Assembly (NCBI GenBank): GCA_029747015.1
Contig: JAKOGI010001335.1
Location: 186,001 to 250,000 of the forward strand
Reading direction: 5' to 3'
DNA: 64,000 bases
From: Carnegiea gigantea
Lineage: Eukaryota; Streptophyta; Magnoliopsida; Caryophyllales; Cactaceae
The notes under the pieces are model-generated. The model did not search any database. It saw only the letters and a list, made by a program, of their open reading frames with translations, and had not been told where the DNA came from. Within the stretch, counting starts at the first letter, position 1. Every line of letters starts with the position of its first letter. The position numbers were made by a program, and so were the translations under genes. This document shows, in pieces, positions 1 through 10,800 of the stretch.

Positions 1-6
1 TGTAAA

Positions 7-1892
7 CGTAGGAGACTTAATGTTTACGTTGTGGAAGCTGGTGAAGGAAGCCGACGAGAAGTTATGCCACAAGCTCCATATGTCCTACAGAAGGAGCATA
101 GAAAGGTGGTGTGTGAATGGATTCGTAAACTGAAAATCCCAGATGGTTATGCGTCGAACTTGAGTAGGTGTGTTGACTAGAGAAATGCTTCACTGCATAA
201 CTTGAAAAGTCATGATTGTCATGTCTTCATGTAGCGTTTGCTACCGCTGGCTTTCAGAGATCTCTTACCAACAAACGTATAGAATGTTCTAACTGAGTTT
301 AGCCAGTTCTTTCGGGATTTGTGTTCCTCTAAGTTATATGTTGATGACATAGTCCGTTTAGAGAACAACATTGCAGAAATATTATGCAAGTTGGAACGAG
401 TTTTTCCCCCTGCATTCTTCAATGTAATGGAGCATCTACCTGTGCACTTACCTACGGAACTGAAACTTGGAGGACCGGTTCAATATCGATGGATGTATGA
501 CAATGAAAGGTATGCTATGTTTTATTGAAATCATGTCAGCAGTTCCGTACATAAGTGACGTTTTTAGTTATTAGATTACAGGTTCCTTCATCACCTAAAG
601 AGGAAAGTGGGCAACAAAGCACGTGTGGAGCCTTCAATTTGCTATGCGTACTTAATGGACGAGATCACGAACTTTATTGTCAACTATTTTGATGACAGTG
701 TTGATGTTAGGGCACGAGATTTGCCCAGAAACGTGATGAACATTGATGAGGACAAATCTGATGTCAAACTTCCAGATATTTTCTCCCGAAACGTGGGATA
801 TGCCCCGAATGAGGGCAGTGTTCGGTTCTTAGATCATTTGGATTATCAATTGGCGCATATATATGTGCTATCGAACTGTGGATTGTTGGGCGAATATGAA
901 AGGTAAGTTTTTGTAATACATATGGAACAAACATTGCATACAGTGAACATGAGTGTACGATGTTCTCATTACACTGTGTAGGATATTTGTGTTGGAGATG
1001 AGCCAGTAAAACCCCCGTGTTCGGGTCGAGGATGTGTGGTTAACGTTTCAGGATAGATTTCCAGAATGGTTCAAAGCATATGTACGTATTTTGTCCTATG
1101 TAATTTGCTTACACAGCGAACGCATTATAATGACAACTTATTTGACCATTTGTGGATATGACGGCCATGTAGGTGTTGCACTCCAACGTTGACAATGATG
1201 TTTTAAGAGCACTTGTGTATGGTCCTAAAAGACATGTTCGTCGTTGGGATCATTATTACATGAATGGCTTCAACTTCCATGCATATGAATATGGAAAAAG
1301 CAAGTCAACAATGAATTACGGTGTTTGCGTGAAAGGGACAGATAGGCAGGAATATTATGGCATTCTGCAGGATGTAATTGAGTTAGAGTATGGTGGGGAT
1401 ATTCGTTCATATAAGACGATCTTGTTTAAGTGTGAGTGGTTTGACTGCATTAATGGTGTTGTTATCCATGATACATACAAATTGATCGATGTAAATCACA
1501 CGAAGAGATATCCCAAGTACGATCCATTTGTCTTTGCAAGTCAAGTCACGCAAATGTGCTTCATGCCTTTTCCTATGAAAGATAACAGTAAAAAGGACTG
1601 GTGGGCAGTGTTAAAAATGAAACCAAGGTCAATAATAGATGCCCCGGAAGAGGACACACCATTTCAAATAGATGAAAACGAAAACCTACCTAATTTAGGC
1701 AATATTGACGTAGACGAGGATGTCGACATCGGACCACAAGAGGAAAATGACATAGATGACGTTGTCGACGATGAGGTAGATGCCATCGATGGTGGAGACG
1801 GAGATGAATGGCACGGTGGGTTAGTAGATGAAGACGATGATAATGTTGATGATGATGATGATGACTACTTCACCGAGTCAATGTTTACATAG
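7..1892 (+). pseudogene. TNP2-like CACTA transposase, C-terminal part (DUF4218 and DUF4216), broken
   Basis: This is the end of the main CACTA transposase, which would cut and join element ends in the nucleus. The frame starting at base 7 gives the stretch around PDGYASNL and RCVD, then a DUF4218-type domain (LKSHDCHV at about 200-225, VFPPAFFNVM, LPVHLP, LGGPVQYRWMYDNER to about 508). Later exons continue through HLKRKVGNKARVEPSICYAY (about 595-902), a short exon from about 982, and a last exon (about 1173-1892) with a DUF4216-type core (YGVCVKGTDRQEYYGILQDV, FKCEWFD) and an Asp/Glu-rich tail. In-frame stops sit at 178-180, 232-234, 280-282 and 1007-1009, so no full protein can be made. Only the DUF4216 exon is open, for 239 codons. 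Confidence 0.85.
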
Positions 1893-2203
1893 TGTACGTC
1901 GTTCACTAATTTATGCAATGTTGGTGTTATGATTTAGAATCGCCGTTCCGTAAGTTAAATGTATGCAGCTTTTTATTACAATCCTCTCCCTTGATTCGTT
2001 ATGTTATTTGACTTGCATGTTTTCCAACCGGAGTGCGTATTGGTTGCAGCTGTAATGTGTTTATGCAATTTGTTACATTCATATCAAAGTATCCAACATT
2101 GATCAGTGTATTATACTTAGTGTCATTCGGCATACAATTTCCAAATTCTAATGCATGCACTTATCTAACTGATTTTTATAACATTGCACAAGAGTAGGTA
2201 TGC
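1893..2203. other. Spacer between the two CACTA genes
   Basis: AT-rich spacer inside the transposon. It should hold the 3' end of the transposase transcript and the promoter of the second gene. I see no coding sequence or clear repeat. Confidence 0.5.
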
Positions 2204-2644
2204 ATGGATGCTTCAAGTAGAGCCATCACCCAGGTCGACTCTCAGGAGACGCCGCCTCCAGAGTTTCCGTTGGAGGACAGTAGCACCCCCTTGACCAGGA
2301 TTCGACTTGTGTCGAACACCGACATGTGGTAAGCATCGTTAACATTCAAAAAATACAAAATGGATGTGTCCAACGTTTTCATTTCATTTGTTGGCAATGC
2401 TCTATCATAGGTTCGGTCATCGAGATGTCGCACGTGCCATCTCCGAAACCATTCGAACTTATTACAAGGACGCCTTTACGTGTTGGCGGGATGCCCCTGA
2501 GGATCATAGGAGGTTTTGGTGGAATTGTTTTAAGGTATATTTCCCAACTTCACCATATGGTACATGATACCCATATTGAATTAAGTTCAATAAGTATTGA
2601 GAAGTAAAATGTCTTCTTGTAATTGATGGGATGCCTTATCCAAT

Positions 2645-3188
2645 GCTCCGGATGTGTGATCCGTTGAGATGTGTACTTGGTGTATTCCGGGCATGTGGCC
2701 CGTTGAGCATGCAAACATGTATATATCCACACTCACACACAACCCCCCTCCCACACACATAGGGACACAAATATGAAAGCTTAAAGTGTAGTGCGTGATG
2801 TCTGAATGTAAACTCTACTGACAAGGTTGTGTGATCTAGTGAGATGTATTGTTGGTGAACTCCGGGCGTATGCCCCGTTGAGCGTGTAAATTTGTTATGT
2901 ATTTGTAGGTACTGCATGGAAGTATTGTATGGCTTTAAGCTTGGGATATAGTCAACTTTTAGGCGGAACTCTGTCCGTTTCTTCCCAGAAATGAATTGTT
3001 TTCCAAAATTTTTTGGATGTCTGATCTATGGAGATGTGTACTTTGTGTACTCCAGGCGTGTGGCCCGTTGAGTGTGAGATTATCTTACTTACGTGTATGT
3101 ATGTTTTTTCTACGATAATGTATGTATTAAAGGCTCGGATATTGTCAATTGTTAGGCGGAACTCTGTCCGTTTCTTTCCAGAAATATG
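2645..3188 (+). repeat. Three LTR-3'-like repeats inside a CACTA intron
   Basis: Three related blocks (about 2645-2720, 2824-2995 and 3014-3188) share GGATGTGTGATCCGTTGAG, a TCCGGGCGTGTGGCCCGTTGAG-like segment, and, in the second and third, TTAGGCGGAACTCTGTCCG with TTTC and CCAGAAAT after it. The same order of motifs is seen, more diverged, near the 3' end of the gypsy-type LTR at 47110-47340. They lie in the third intron of the second CACTA gene. Confidence 0.6.
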
Positions 3189-4062
3189 ACTGCATGCAAA
3201 TAATTATACATTCACCTATATTTAACGTACACTAAATATATATGTCACTGAAGCAATCTTTTAGCCAATAAGTATGTCATCTATCCTTATGTTGGTGTTT
3301 TTTGTTAGTATGTGTTAAACATGACCACATATTATGAGTTACGTGAAAAAAACGACCACTACTGAGTTTTTTGGAAAACTAATACAATGCAATCGTATTA
3401 TATGGTATTATTTGGAATTTTCCATGCAGCAATGATTCACATGGGATCCCGAGCACGAGGCTTTAGTCAGAAGAGAATGGCAACAGAAGGTGCGTGTAAG
3501 GGTGAAAGACATAGTGAACAAGGCTACGAGGGGCTCTCCGAACAAGATCATTACTTGGATGACAGATGATCTTCGCACGTCATTGCGACACAAGAGGGAA
3601 AGTGATGAGGAATTCAAGAAGCGGCCTGAAAGGAACACGAAGAACAAGACAGAGGGACCGAAGGCAAAGATTGGGCACAGCCAGGGGTCAATATCAGCGA
3701 CAATGTGGGCAGACAGACTGGTATGAATATCTGAAACACTTGACAGGAATAGGTTAATTTAATTTCGCAAGGCTACTCACGTAAACATATATACTACTAT
3801 CTGTTAGGCGAAGCAATTGGGAAGAAGACCTTCTGCAGCTGAATTATTTGCGACCACTCATTCAAAGGTTGATGAGAGTGGTCAACGGATTTGGTGCGAT
3901 GCTCACGCGCAGAGTGTTTATGTAAGTACTATAAGATAGATATGTTTGATATGTAAATTTGGACTTCTCTTACCACCCAGCTCACTTGATCCCCTTCCTT
4001 CAGTTATATTTATAGAAGTTGCTTGTAATTGTGGTTTTCTCATTATCACGTGAGGTGATATA

Positions 4063-4235
4063 CTCTGGATGTGTGATCCGTTGAGATGTGTATTTGGTGT
4101 ACTCCGGGCGTGTGGCCCGTTGAGCGTGCGAACGTGTTATGTGGTTTTTATGTATTGCAGGGTAGAAATTATGGCTATAAGCCTGGGATATTGTCAACTT
4201 TTAGGAGGAACTCTGTCCGTTTCTTCCCAGAAATG
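4063..4235 (+). repeat. Fourth copy of the LTR-3'-like intron repeat
   Basis: This has the same block order as the copies at 2645-3188: GGATGTGTGATCCGTTGAG, a GGGCGTGTGGCCCGTTGAG segment, TATTGCAGGGTAG, GGGATATTGTCAACTTTTAG, GAACTCTGTCCGTTTC. It lies in the intron before the last exon of the second CACTA gene. Confidence 0.6.
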
Positions 4236-4747
4236 TCGTTTATTTTCCCTTTTTTGATGGACTGTTTCAATTCATCCCACTGATGTAGGACAAATATGAG
4301 CAACTGAAAGCAGGAACTGATGTGCAAGTGGGTTCAGCTACAGATGATCACCTGTTCTTCAAGGCATGTGGTGGCTGGAGTGAGAAGGGCACTATATACG
4401 GACTTAGAAGAGAGGGTCCTGCTATGTTTGAGAGACCGACGACCTCTAGGCGTACTAGCTCCAGCAGTTCTTCTGCATATTCCTCCCCATTAGTTACGCA
4501 GCTCCAGGATCAATTGCATACGACACAGAATGAGTTGCAGACCACTCAAGCTCGACTACATTCGATAGAGGAGGAGTTGAGGAGTACTAGGGAGGAGTTG
4601 AGTAGTACAAGAGAGGAGTTGGAAGCTACAAAGAAGCAATTGGATGACCAAAGAATAGGACTGCTGGAGTTAAATGCTCGGTTTGACAGCTTCTTGGTGC
4701 TCCTTGGCCACCCCACTCGTGCAGACAACTCTCAATCGTCCTCTTAG

Positions 4748-5019
4748 GCTTTGGTACGTAGCACATGTCATGTGCGTCACAAGTACGTACATTGGGTTGT
4801 AAATATTTATATTTAGGTTGTGAAATTTTTTGGTGTATAATTGCTGTATGAAGTACTCGAATGTATCAATGACATTTGGAATGCAATTTAGATTTTGCCA
4901 TATATAGTGATACTTTTGCCGTCCAAAAATGTTGTATCAATTGTAGCATTTGAGAAAAAAATATAAACTGCAGGTTCAGGTGAAAAAAACAAGCCAAAAT
5001 ATATATTTTTTTAAAAAAT
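4748..5019. other. 3' flank of the second CACTA gene
   Basis: AT-rich transposon sequence between the TAG of the second gene and the first GAGACC motif. No coding sequence or repeat was recognised. Confidence 0.5.
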
Positions 5020-5021
5020 AT

Positions 5022-5498
5022 TTTAGAGACCGAAATAAATCGGTCTCTGGTGGAGACCGAACTAGGCGTGGTGGTCTCAAAAAATCGGAATGGTTGATCG
5101 CCCAAATTTCGGTCTCAGTCAGAGACCGAATGGTAGGTGGTCTCCACTGGAGACCGAAATTTTTGGTCTCTGTTAGAGACCAAATTTCTATGGTCTCAGT
5201 TAGAGACCAAATTAATTTGGTCTCTAGTGGAGACTGGGTCCCCTGGTCTCAAAAGGAGACCGCTGAATTTGGTCTCCAAGTGAGACCGCGTGAGGCCCAG
5301 TCTCGATTAGAGACCAAATTTATTTGGTCTCAAGGCGCGGTCTCTAGTGGAGACCAAACCGGAAAATTTGGTCTCCAATTTAAATTTGCGACCAATGATT
5401 TCGAGACCGGCCCCTTTTTGATCTCAATTCGGTCTCTGAAAACAGATTGAGACCGAATTCTTTAATTTTGGAGACCGAAAATTTTCGGTCTCTAACAA
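5022..5498. repeat. CACTA subterminal repeat block (GGTCTC/GAGACC)
   Basis: In fewer than 480 bases GGTCTC and its complement GAGACC occur about thirty times, mostly as facing pairs 4-20 bases apart, with small variants (GATCTC, AGTCTC, GCGACC). Many sites continue as GAGACCGAA or GAGACCAAA. Dense, mixed-orientation short motifs next to the terminus are the family hallmark of CACTA elements and are the binding sites of the TNPA-like protein. The paired arrangement means single strands of this block could fold into many hairpins. Confidence 0.85.
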
Positions 5499-5503
5499 TG
5501 CGC

Positions 5504-5515
5504 TTTCTTGTAGTG
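5504..5515 (+). repeat. CACTA terminal inverted repeat, right end
   Basis: TTTCTTGTAGTG is the reverse complement of the canonical plant CACTACAAGAAA. It directly follows the subterminal block. The presumed 3 bp target duplication ATA follows at 5516-5518; the matching left copy is outside the window. Confidence 0.88.
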
Positions 5516-5630
5516 ATATACATTCAAATTTTAATGATTTGATTTAATTATCTAAATTTATCAAATTCGTAAATTAGATATAATTAAACAAGTTGATCAA
5601 GCTCGACCTTTTTCAATCAATTTACATTTA

Positions 5631-6444
5631 GGCCATGTTTGATAAATAGCTGATGTTTGTATTAGCTGTTAATTGTTTATATTTGTTGTTTGAGTCATTG
5701 TTTTTAAAGAAAGTGTTTGGTAAAATGAGTTGTTTATAAAAAAATATATTTGGTAAAATTCCATATGTGCCCATATCTCTATTCTATTATTTAATTGAAC
5801 TTATTTTTTAATTTATTGGTCATCTAATTTTATTTTCGAGAATAAGCAAATTTACGTCATATGTACAAATTACCTTAATTTACATCTTATTTTCTTACTA
5901 ATGCTCTATAATTTGTATTCATTATTTGCCTCAATTTCCTTTCAGTTTGAATCTATATTTACATAATAACTATAACTTATAAACTTGTTTTGTTATTTAT
6001 TGGACATAATTTTTCTTTTCACATGAATTAAAATTTATGTAAAGTTCAAATAAACTATATAAGTAAAATATAAATAAAATAACCCACACGAATAAATAAC
6101 TAATTAAAAATTAAGTAAAATAGAAATAAGATACGTATCATGATACTATGGAATTAAGTTGATCATATAACAAATTAGTTGCGAGGCTATTGTAATAGGC
6201 AACATAAGATTTAATGACACACATCTAATTTCTCTAAAATCTTGGGCAATTAAGTTATTTATACAAAAAGCTATTTAGAAAATGCTATTTGTAATAGTAT
6301 TTTGAAAAAGAGCTGTTTAGGTCAAAACAGCTATATCAAGTAGCTCTTTTCTAAACGCTATATTAGCTTTTTGACCAGTCAAAATAGTTAAAACTCTCCA
6401 AAAAACTCTTTTATCTCAAAAAGCTTTTCAAACCAAACACCCCC
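5631..6444. mobile_element. Non-autonomous PIF/Harbinger-like element
   Basis: An 814 bp AT-rich segment begins GGCCATGTTTGATAAATAGC and ends AAAAGCTTTTCAAACC followed by AAACACCCC. The reverse complement of the end (GGGGTGTTTGGTTTGAAAAG) resembles the start, with the shared core TGTTTG and AGCT further in. TTA flanks both sides (5628-5630 and 6445-6447), matching the 3 bp TTA/TAA duplication of Harbinger elements. There is no coding sequence. The inverted repeats are imperfect, so the exact class is likely but not certain. Confidence 0.6.
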
Positions 6445-6447
6445 TTA

Positions 6448-7282
6448 TTCTAATTCAAATAAGTTAGGATTTCATAGCATTAGTGTTCACAATTTGAATT
6501 AAAGCGAACCTAAAATTATGTCATTATTAATATGACATAGTTACAATATCTATAAACCTCAAATTAAGAGGAGCAACAAAGGGCAAAAACATTGCTGAAT
6601 ACTATTATAGATTTGTTTACATAGGTCTTCAAATTGTTCATTACCCAAAAAAAAAAAAAAGAATGAAAGGTAAGCTATTGGCTAAACACTATAGCACTAT
6701 ACTAATCTATATTGCACGTTCATTTTGATAGTAGTCATTATAAGTATACAAAAGAAGAAACAATATGACGCTAACGCAAAGTCAAATGAAGCAGCACTAT
6801 TTATTTGAATAGTATGGATGAAATATTATAATTTTCACTCTATCAAATTAGTTCACTGCTTTTTGGGTTTTGCTTGCCGAATTTACATTGTGGATTAAAC
6901 ATTTTTTCAGACCACTTTAGATTAGAACATTAATAATGTGGATTGAATAGAAGAAAATTATTATAGGCCTCTTTTCACATAATTTGAATGAAAGCATTAT
7001 TTACATTTAGATAGTAAGAAATCATTATATTTGTGAATCCCTTGAATTTGTTCTTTAATTACTTTCCTATTGTTTTTATCTTGTACTCCACATTTAGTGT
7101 AGCATAAAACAAAGTAAATGAATTTTATCATTTGAACTATGAATATTTATGCTAAATTTGTCATTTGACTATAAAATATACTAATTATGATTAAAGTTAA
7201 ATTAAAGTTAAATTAATATTAGAATATGCTATAAGAATTATGGATCAACACCTGCGCCTTACATCAGTTACATGGGCACCAT
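6448..7282. other. AT-rich intergenic DNA
   Basis: No open frame, RNA gene or clear repeat seen, apart from a run of A at 6647-6660. Confidence 0.5.
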
Positions 7283-7456
7283 TGTTAAATTTTTTTATAT
7301 CAATTAGGTTTTTAACAAACGAGTCATGCATATAAGCTCAAATGAGGTTCCATCCCAGAACCAATTGGCAATGGGTGGAGTAACTCACAAGTTTATATAC
7401 ATGCTCAAACCCTTTAATTTTCTCTATGTGGGACAACACCCACTATCATATTCTTC
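7283..7456 (-). repeat. Partial TRIM LTR copy
   Basis: This matches the first three quarters of the 218 bp LTRs at 10813-11671: TGTTAAATTTTT, AATTGGCAATGGGTGGAGTA, ATGTGGGACAACACCCACTA. It stops abruptly at CATATTCTT, where the other copies continue, and is joined to a copia gag fragment. A weak relic of the primer-binding site (GGCACCA) lies just left of it. It is read as - strand because the full copies have their binding site on that strand. Confidence 0.65.
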
Positions 7457-7546
7457 ATGGCCTCAGACAACAACAATTCTATCCAACCTGTAGTTCTGCG
7501 CTTTGATGGTCACTATGACAATGTAGCATGTTGATGGAGAATTTTC
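7457..7546 (+). pseudogene. Copia gag N-terminal fragment, inverted relative to the adjacent pol
   Basis: ATG at 7457 opens MASDNNNSIQPVVLRFDGHY, a typical start of a Ty1/copia gag polyprotein. After a one-base shift the expected MLMENF follows (about 7529-7546). Then the sequence changes to LTR-like DNA. The fragment is on the + strand, whereas the pol region beside it is on the - strand, so the locus has been rearranged. Only about 30 codons remain. Confidence 0.6.
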
Positions 7547-7554
7547 TTTGAAAG

Positions 7555-7740
7555 ATGGCTAAACCAACAGAAAGATGGTTGACATTATTCAACTAATTCC
7601 TTTCCGATCAGAAAACATTATTCAACTAATTCCTGAAAATCATAACAAACTTGGATTGACTCTAACTGAAAAAAACATGATACCTAAAGGATAGCTAAAC
7701 CAACAGAAAGATGGCTGAAATTTCAACAATCCCCCCTTTA
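7555..7740 (-). repeat. Remnant of copia 3' LTR with polypurine tract
   Basis: Read on the - strand, a purine run (TAAAGGGGGGA, from 7740 down) is followed by TGTTGAAATTTCAGCC, the expected layout of polypurine tract and start of a 3' LTR beginning with TG. A segment (GCTAAACCAACAGAAAGATGG on the + strand) appears twice, at about 7558 and 7693, showing an internal duplication. The outer end of the LTR is lost at the junction with the gag fragment. Confidence 0.55.
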
Positions 7741-10600
7741 AACTAAAAGCCGTCAAGCTTTAGTTTAGATTCAGCTTACTAAATTCTTCCGTAGTGCCAA
7801 CACCAATCAACCTTCTTAGATTTTGGAAAGGGAGAAGCCTGAGAGGCTTAGTAAAAATGTCTGCCAACTGATCTTCACTGCGACAGTACTTCAGCTCGAT
7901 TACTCCACCTTTGCAAAGGTCCCTCAAAAAATAGTACTTAACATCAATACGCTTGCTTCGTCCATGTAAGACTGGGTTCTTGGACAACTTAATGGTAGAA
8001 TTATTGTCGCAAAAGATTGTAGTAGCATTGCGTAGCTTGAACTGCATTTCTTTAAAAATTCTCCTCAGCCAAATAGCCTGACAAGCACAGGCAGTAGCTG
8101 CAACAAATTCAGCTTCTGTGCTTGACAAAGTGACAATGGGTTGTTTTTTGGAAGACCCTGAAACAGGCCTTGTTCCAAGCATAAAAACATAACCCGAAGT
8201 ACTCCTTCTCCCATCTAAATCTCTTGCATAGTCACTATCAGTAAAGCTAATTAAATCTGACTTCTTATCCCTTTTGAAGAACAATCCAAAATCCTTGGTT
8301 CCTTGCAAGTAATGAAGGATCCTTTTCATAGCAAGCAAGTGCATTGTGGTTGGGTTCTCCATAAATTTGTTTATGAGGCTCACTGCATACATGATGTCTA
8401 GCCTTGTAGCAGTTAAATACATCAAATTGCCTACAATTTGCTTGAATAGCGTGCTGTTCAACTTCTCTCCTTCTTCATCTTTATGTATTTTCAGACCGAA
8501 CTCTACTGGAGTGACTGCAGAATTGCAATCCTTCATCTTGAACCTATCCAGTATTTTCCGCACATACTTCTTTTGGGAGATAAAGATTCCATCATCAAAT
8601 TGCACTACCTCTAAGCCAAGGAAGTAATGCATTTTACTAAGATCGGTTATTTCAAACTCCTCCATCATGGACTTCTTGAATTCATTAAACATGGCACTGT
8701 CATTCCTGGTAAATATAAGATCATTAACCTATAAACAAACAATGAGTAGTTTACCACCATCTCCAGTTTTCACAAACAAAGCACGCTCATACGGACATTT
8801 CTGAAAACCTACTTTGGCAAAGTAAGTCTCAATACGACTATATTAAGCTCGTGGAGCTTGTTTTAACCCATAAAGAGCCTTCTTCAATTTATAAACTTTA
8901 TGCTTATTGCCGATCTTAATATAACCAGGAGGTTGTTCGATAAATGCCTCTTCCTCCAAGTTCCCATATAAGAATGCTAATTTAAGATCCAACTGAAAAA
9001 TAGGCCATGAATTTTATGCAGCTATGGCAATCACCAATCTGATGGTGTCATGCCTTGTAACAGGAGCAAAAACTTCTGTATAATCAACTCCAAACTCCTG
9101 CTTGTATCCCTTTGCCACTAGCCTTGCCTTGTACTTGTCGACTTCTCCATTATCCTTCAGCTTTGTCTTGTAGACCCATTTGGCACCAATTGTCTTATGA
9201 CCTTTGGGAAGAACTGTAAGCTCCCAGGTGTCATTCTTTTCAATGGATTCAATTTCAGCATCCATCGCTTTTTTCCATTTTGTTTCTTTGACAGCACTTT
9301 CAAATGTTGTAAGGTCACAATCTGCAAACAAGGCAAAATAGGTGGCATCTTCAGATTATTGAACCCCTGTTACCTTGTAGTCTTGCATCCATGCTGGCCT
9401 TTTTTGAACACAACAAAGTGATTTAGCAATCGCGTTAGTAGCTTCTGTTTCTTCCACTGTTTCCATTTCTGAAATCTCAGCGGAAACTTAAGAACGTGCT
9501 ACAGTAGTTTCTGGTGAGTTTTCATCTGTTGGGAGTACTTCTTCGACATCACTATCATGTAGAAATTGGGTAGGCTGCTGCCTTTTCCAATCCCACATAC
9601 TTTCTTCATCAAAAACAACGTCTCTACTGGTCACTAACTTCCCCGTCAGTGGGTTGAACAATTTCTAAGTTTTGGATATTTTGCTAACACCCAAAAGCAC
9701 ACATTTTCCCCCTTTATCATCAAGCTTCTTTCCCTTCTCATCTGGAACATGTGCATAAGCAATGCACCCGAAAATTCTGAAGTGTTCCACACTAGGCTTT
9801 CTCCCACTCCAAGCCTCTTCTGGAGTCATATTTTGAACTGCAAAAGTGGGGCTTCTGTTCAGAATATGAATGCTGCAATTCACCGCTTCTGGCCAAAAGG
9901 ACTTTGGAATTCTCCCTCTTATCAACAAGCTTCTGACCATATTCAGAATTGTTCTATTTTTCTTCTCTGATACAGCATTCTGTTGTGGTGTATATACAGC
10001 GGTAAGCTCTCGTCTAATGCCATGAGCTTCACAAAACTCATTAAATGCAGTTGAGCAATATTCACCATCATGATCAGTTCGGAGGATCTTGATAGATTTT
10101 TCGGTCTCATTCTCCACATGGGCCTTGAAGCTTTTAAATGCAATAAAAGCTTCTGAATTTTCCTGTAAAAAGTAGACCCAAGTTTTTCGAGAAAAATCAT
10201 CAATGAAGGTTATAAAGTAACGTTTACCTCTGCTGGAAATTGGCTTTATTGGACCGCAAATATCAGAATGAACTTACTCCAAAACACTTTTTGCTCTCCA
10301 TGACATTCCTTGTGGAAATTGAGTGCGATGTTGTTTGCTAACAACACATTCTTCACATATTTTGTAAGGAGCAGTGATTTGAGGAAGACCGATCACCATA
10401 TTTTTCTATTGGAGAGTCGTTAGTCCGTTGAAACTCAAGTGACCATACCGGAAGTGCCACAGCCATGAAGGTTCCCTCACTTCAGCCATCAAACAAGATT
10501 GAATGCTTTCAATCTTAAGCGGAAACAACCTACTTGAACTATTTTTCACAATAGCAATAGCTCCTTTAATAGGGTCATGAATCTCAACAACCTCCATATT
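7741..10600 (-). pseudogene. Ty1/copia pol remnant (pre-integrase, integrase, reverse transcriptase, RNase H)
   Basis: On the - strand, in the normal copia order: a GAG_pre-integrase block (WLWHFRYGHLSFNGL, 10597-10406); integrase core (RTDHDGEYCSTAFNEFCEAH, YTPQQNAVSEKKNRTIL, 10117-9665); start of reverse transcriptase (WKKAMDAEIESIEKNDTWEL, KARLVAKGYKQEFGVDYTEV, 9331-9014); and the rest of reverse transcriptase plus RNase H (MHYFLGLEV, GNLMYLTATRLDIMYAVSL, TDSDYARDLDGRRSTSGY, LSSTEAEFVAAT, DQLADIFTKPL, 8692-7760). The YVDD active site has become stop-V-N-D: TAG at 8731-8729 replaces Tyr, and the first Asp is Asn. Frames are also broken between the listed segments, and gag is missing upstream. 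This copy cannot make reverse transcriptase. Confidence 0.9.
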
Positions 10601-10677
10601 GATTTATTGCACAAGGTAGGGGGAGTTTTTACAGCATCCACGCTTTAAGCCCAAAGGGCACTTGACTGAGGGTGCGT

Positions 10678-10760
10678 GTTAGAGTATAAACTTATTCCTG
10701 GGCCTTCAACCATTAGTTTAAGCTTTTGGTCAAGATGGTTCTTGAACATGGTATCAGAGC
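10678..10760 (+). repeat. Second TRIM/copia LTR end with primer-binding site
   Basis: TGTTAGAGTATAAACTTATT to TTCTTGAACA is followed immediately by TGGTATCAGAGC (10749-10760), the primer-binding site complementary to initiator-Met tRNA that follows 5' LTRs of copia-type elements. It points to the + strand, opposite to the TRIM array starting 40 bases on. The short size (about 71 bp) means either a truncated LTR or a very short TRIM. Confidence 0.5.
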
Positions 10761-10800
10761 CTTTCTGAGTGGGAGGTCTCAAGTTCGAATTTAGCAACCT

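Larger units (their letters stand above)
2204..4747 (+). pseudogene. Second CACTA gene, Transposase_24-like with C-terminal coiled coil
   Basis: Five exons can be placed: 2204-2328, 2411-2534, about 3436-3720, 3808-3921 and 4289-4747. The product starts MDASSRAITQ, then has a region of the plant Transposase_24 (TNPA/TNPD-like) type: FGHRDVARAISETIRTYYKD, WRDAPEDHRRFWW, FTWDPEHEALVR, then KAKIGHSQGSISATMWADRL and LGRRPSAAELFATTH. The last exon carries GGWSEKGTIYGLRREG, a Ser-rich stretch, and a heptad-like coiled coil built from repeated EELRSTREEL units, ending at TAG 4745-4747. Such proteins bind subterminal repeats and help the transposase. Using the obvious acceptor at 3429, exon 3 begins CAA TGA, an in-frame stop at 3433-3435, so the gene is probably broken. 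A different acceptor would change that. Its introns contain LTR-like repeats. Confidence 0.75.
1..5515 (+). mobile_element. CACTA (En/Spm) DNA transposon, right-hand part
   Basis: The left end lies outside the window. The inside carries two genes in the usual CACTA order: a TNP2-like transposase (7-1892) and a second, Transposase_24-like gene (2204-4747). These are followed by a subterminal block full of GGTCTC/GAGACC motifs and by an end reading TTTCTTGTAGTG (5504-5515), the reverse complement of the typical plant CACTA terminus CACTACAAGAAA. The three bases after it, ATA, are the presumed target duplication. Stop codons in the transposase show the copy is not autonomous now, although its subterminal sites could still be recognised by an enzyme made elsewhere. 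Confidence 0.88.

Noticed and set aside
4950..5450. A 166-codon open frame through the GGTCTC block
   Set aside because: Its protein is only the translation of the CACTA subterminal repeats (GGD, RDQ and SVRD words), with no domain and no coding signature beyond repeat periodicity.
5022..5498. CRISPR-like look of short regularly repeated motifs
   Set aside because: Motif spacing is irregular, both orientations are mixed, there are no unique spacers of constant length, and the setting is a plant CACTA element.
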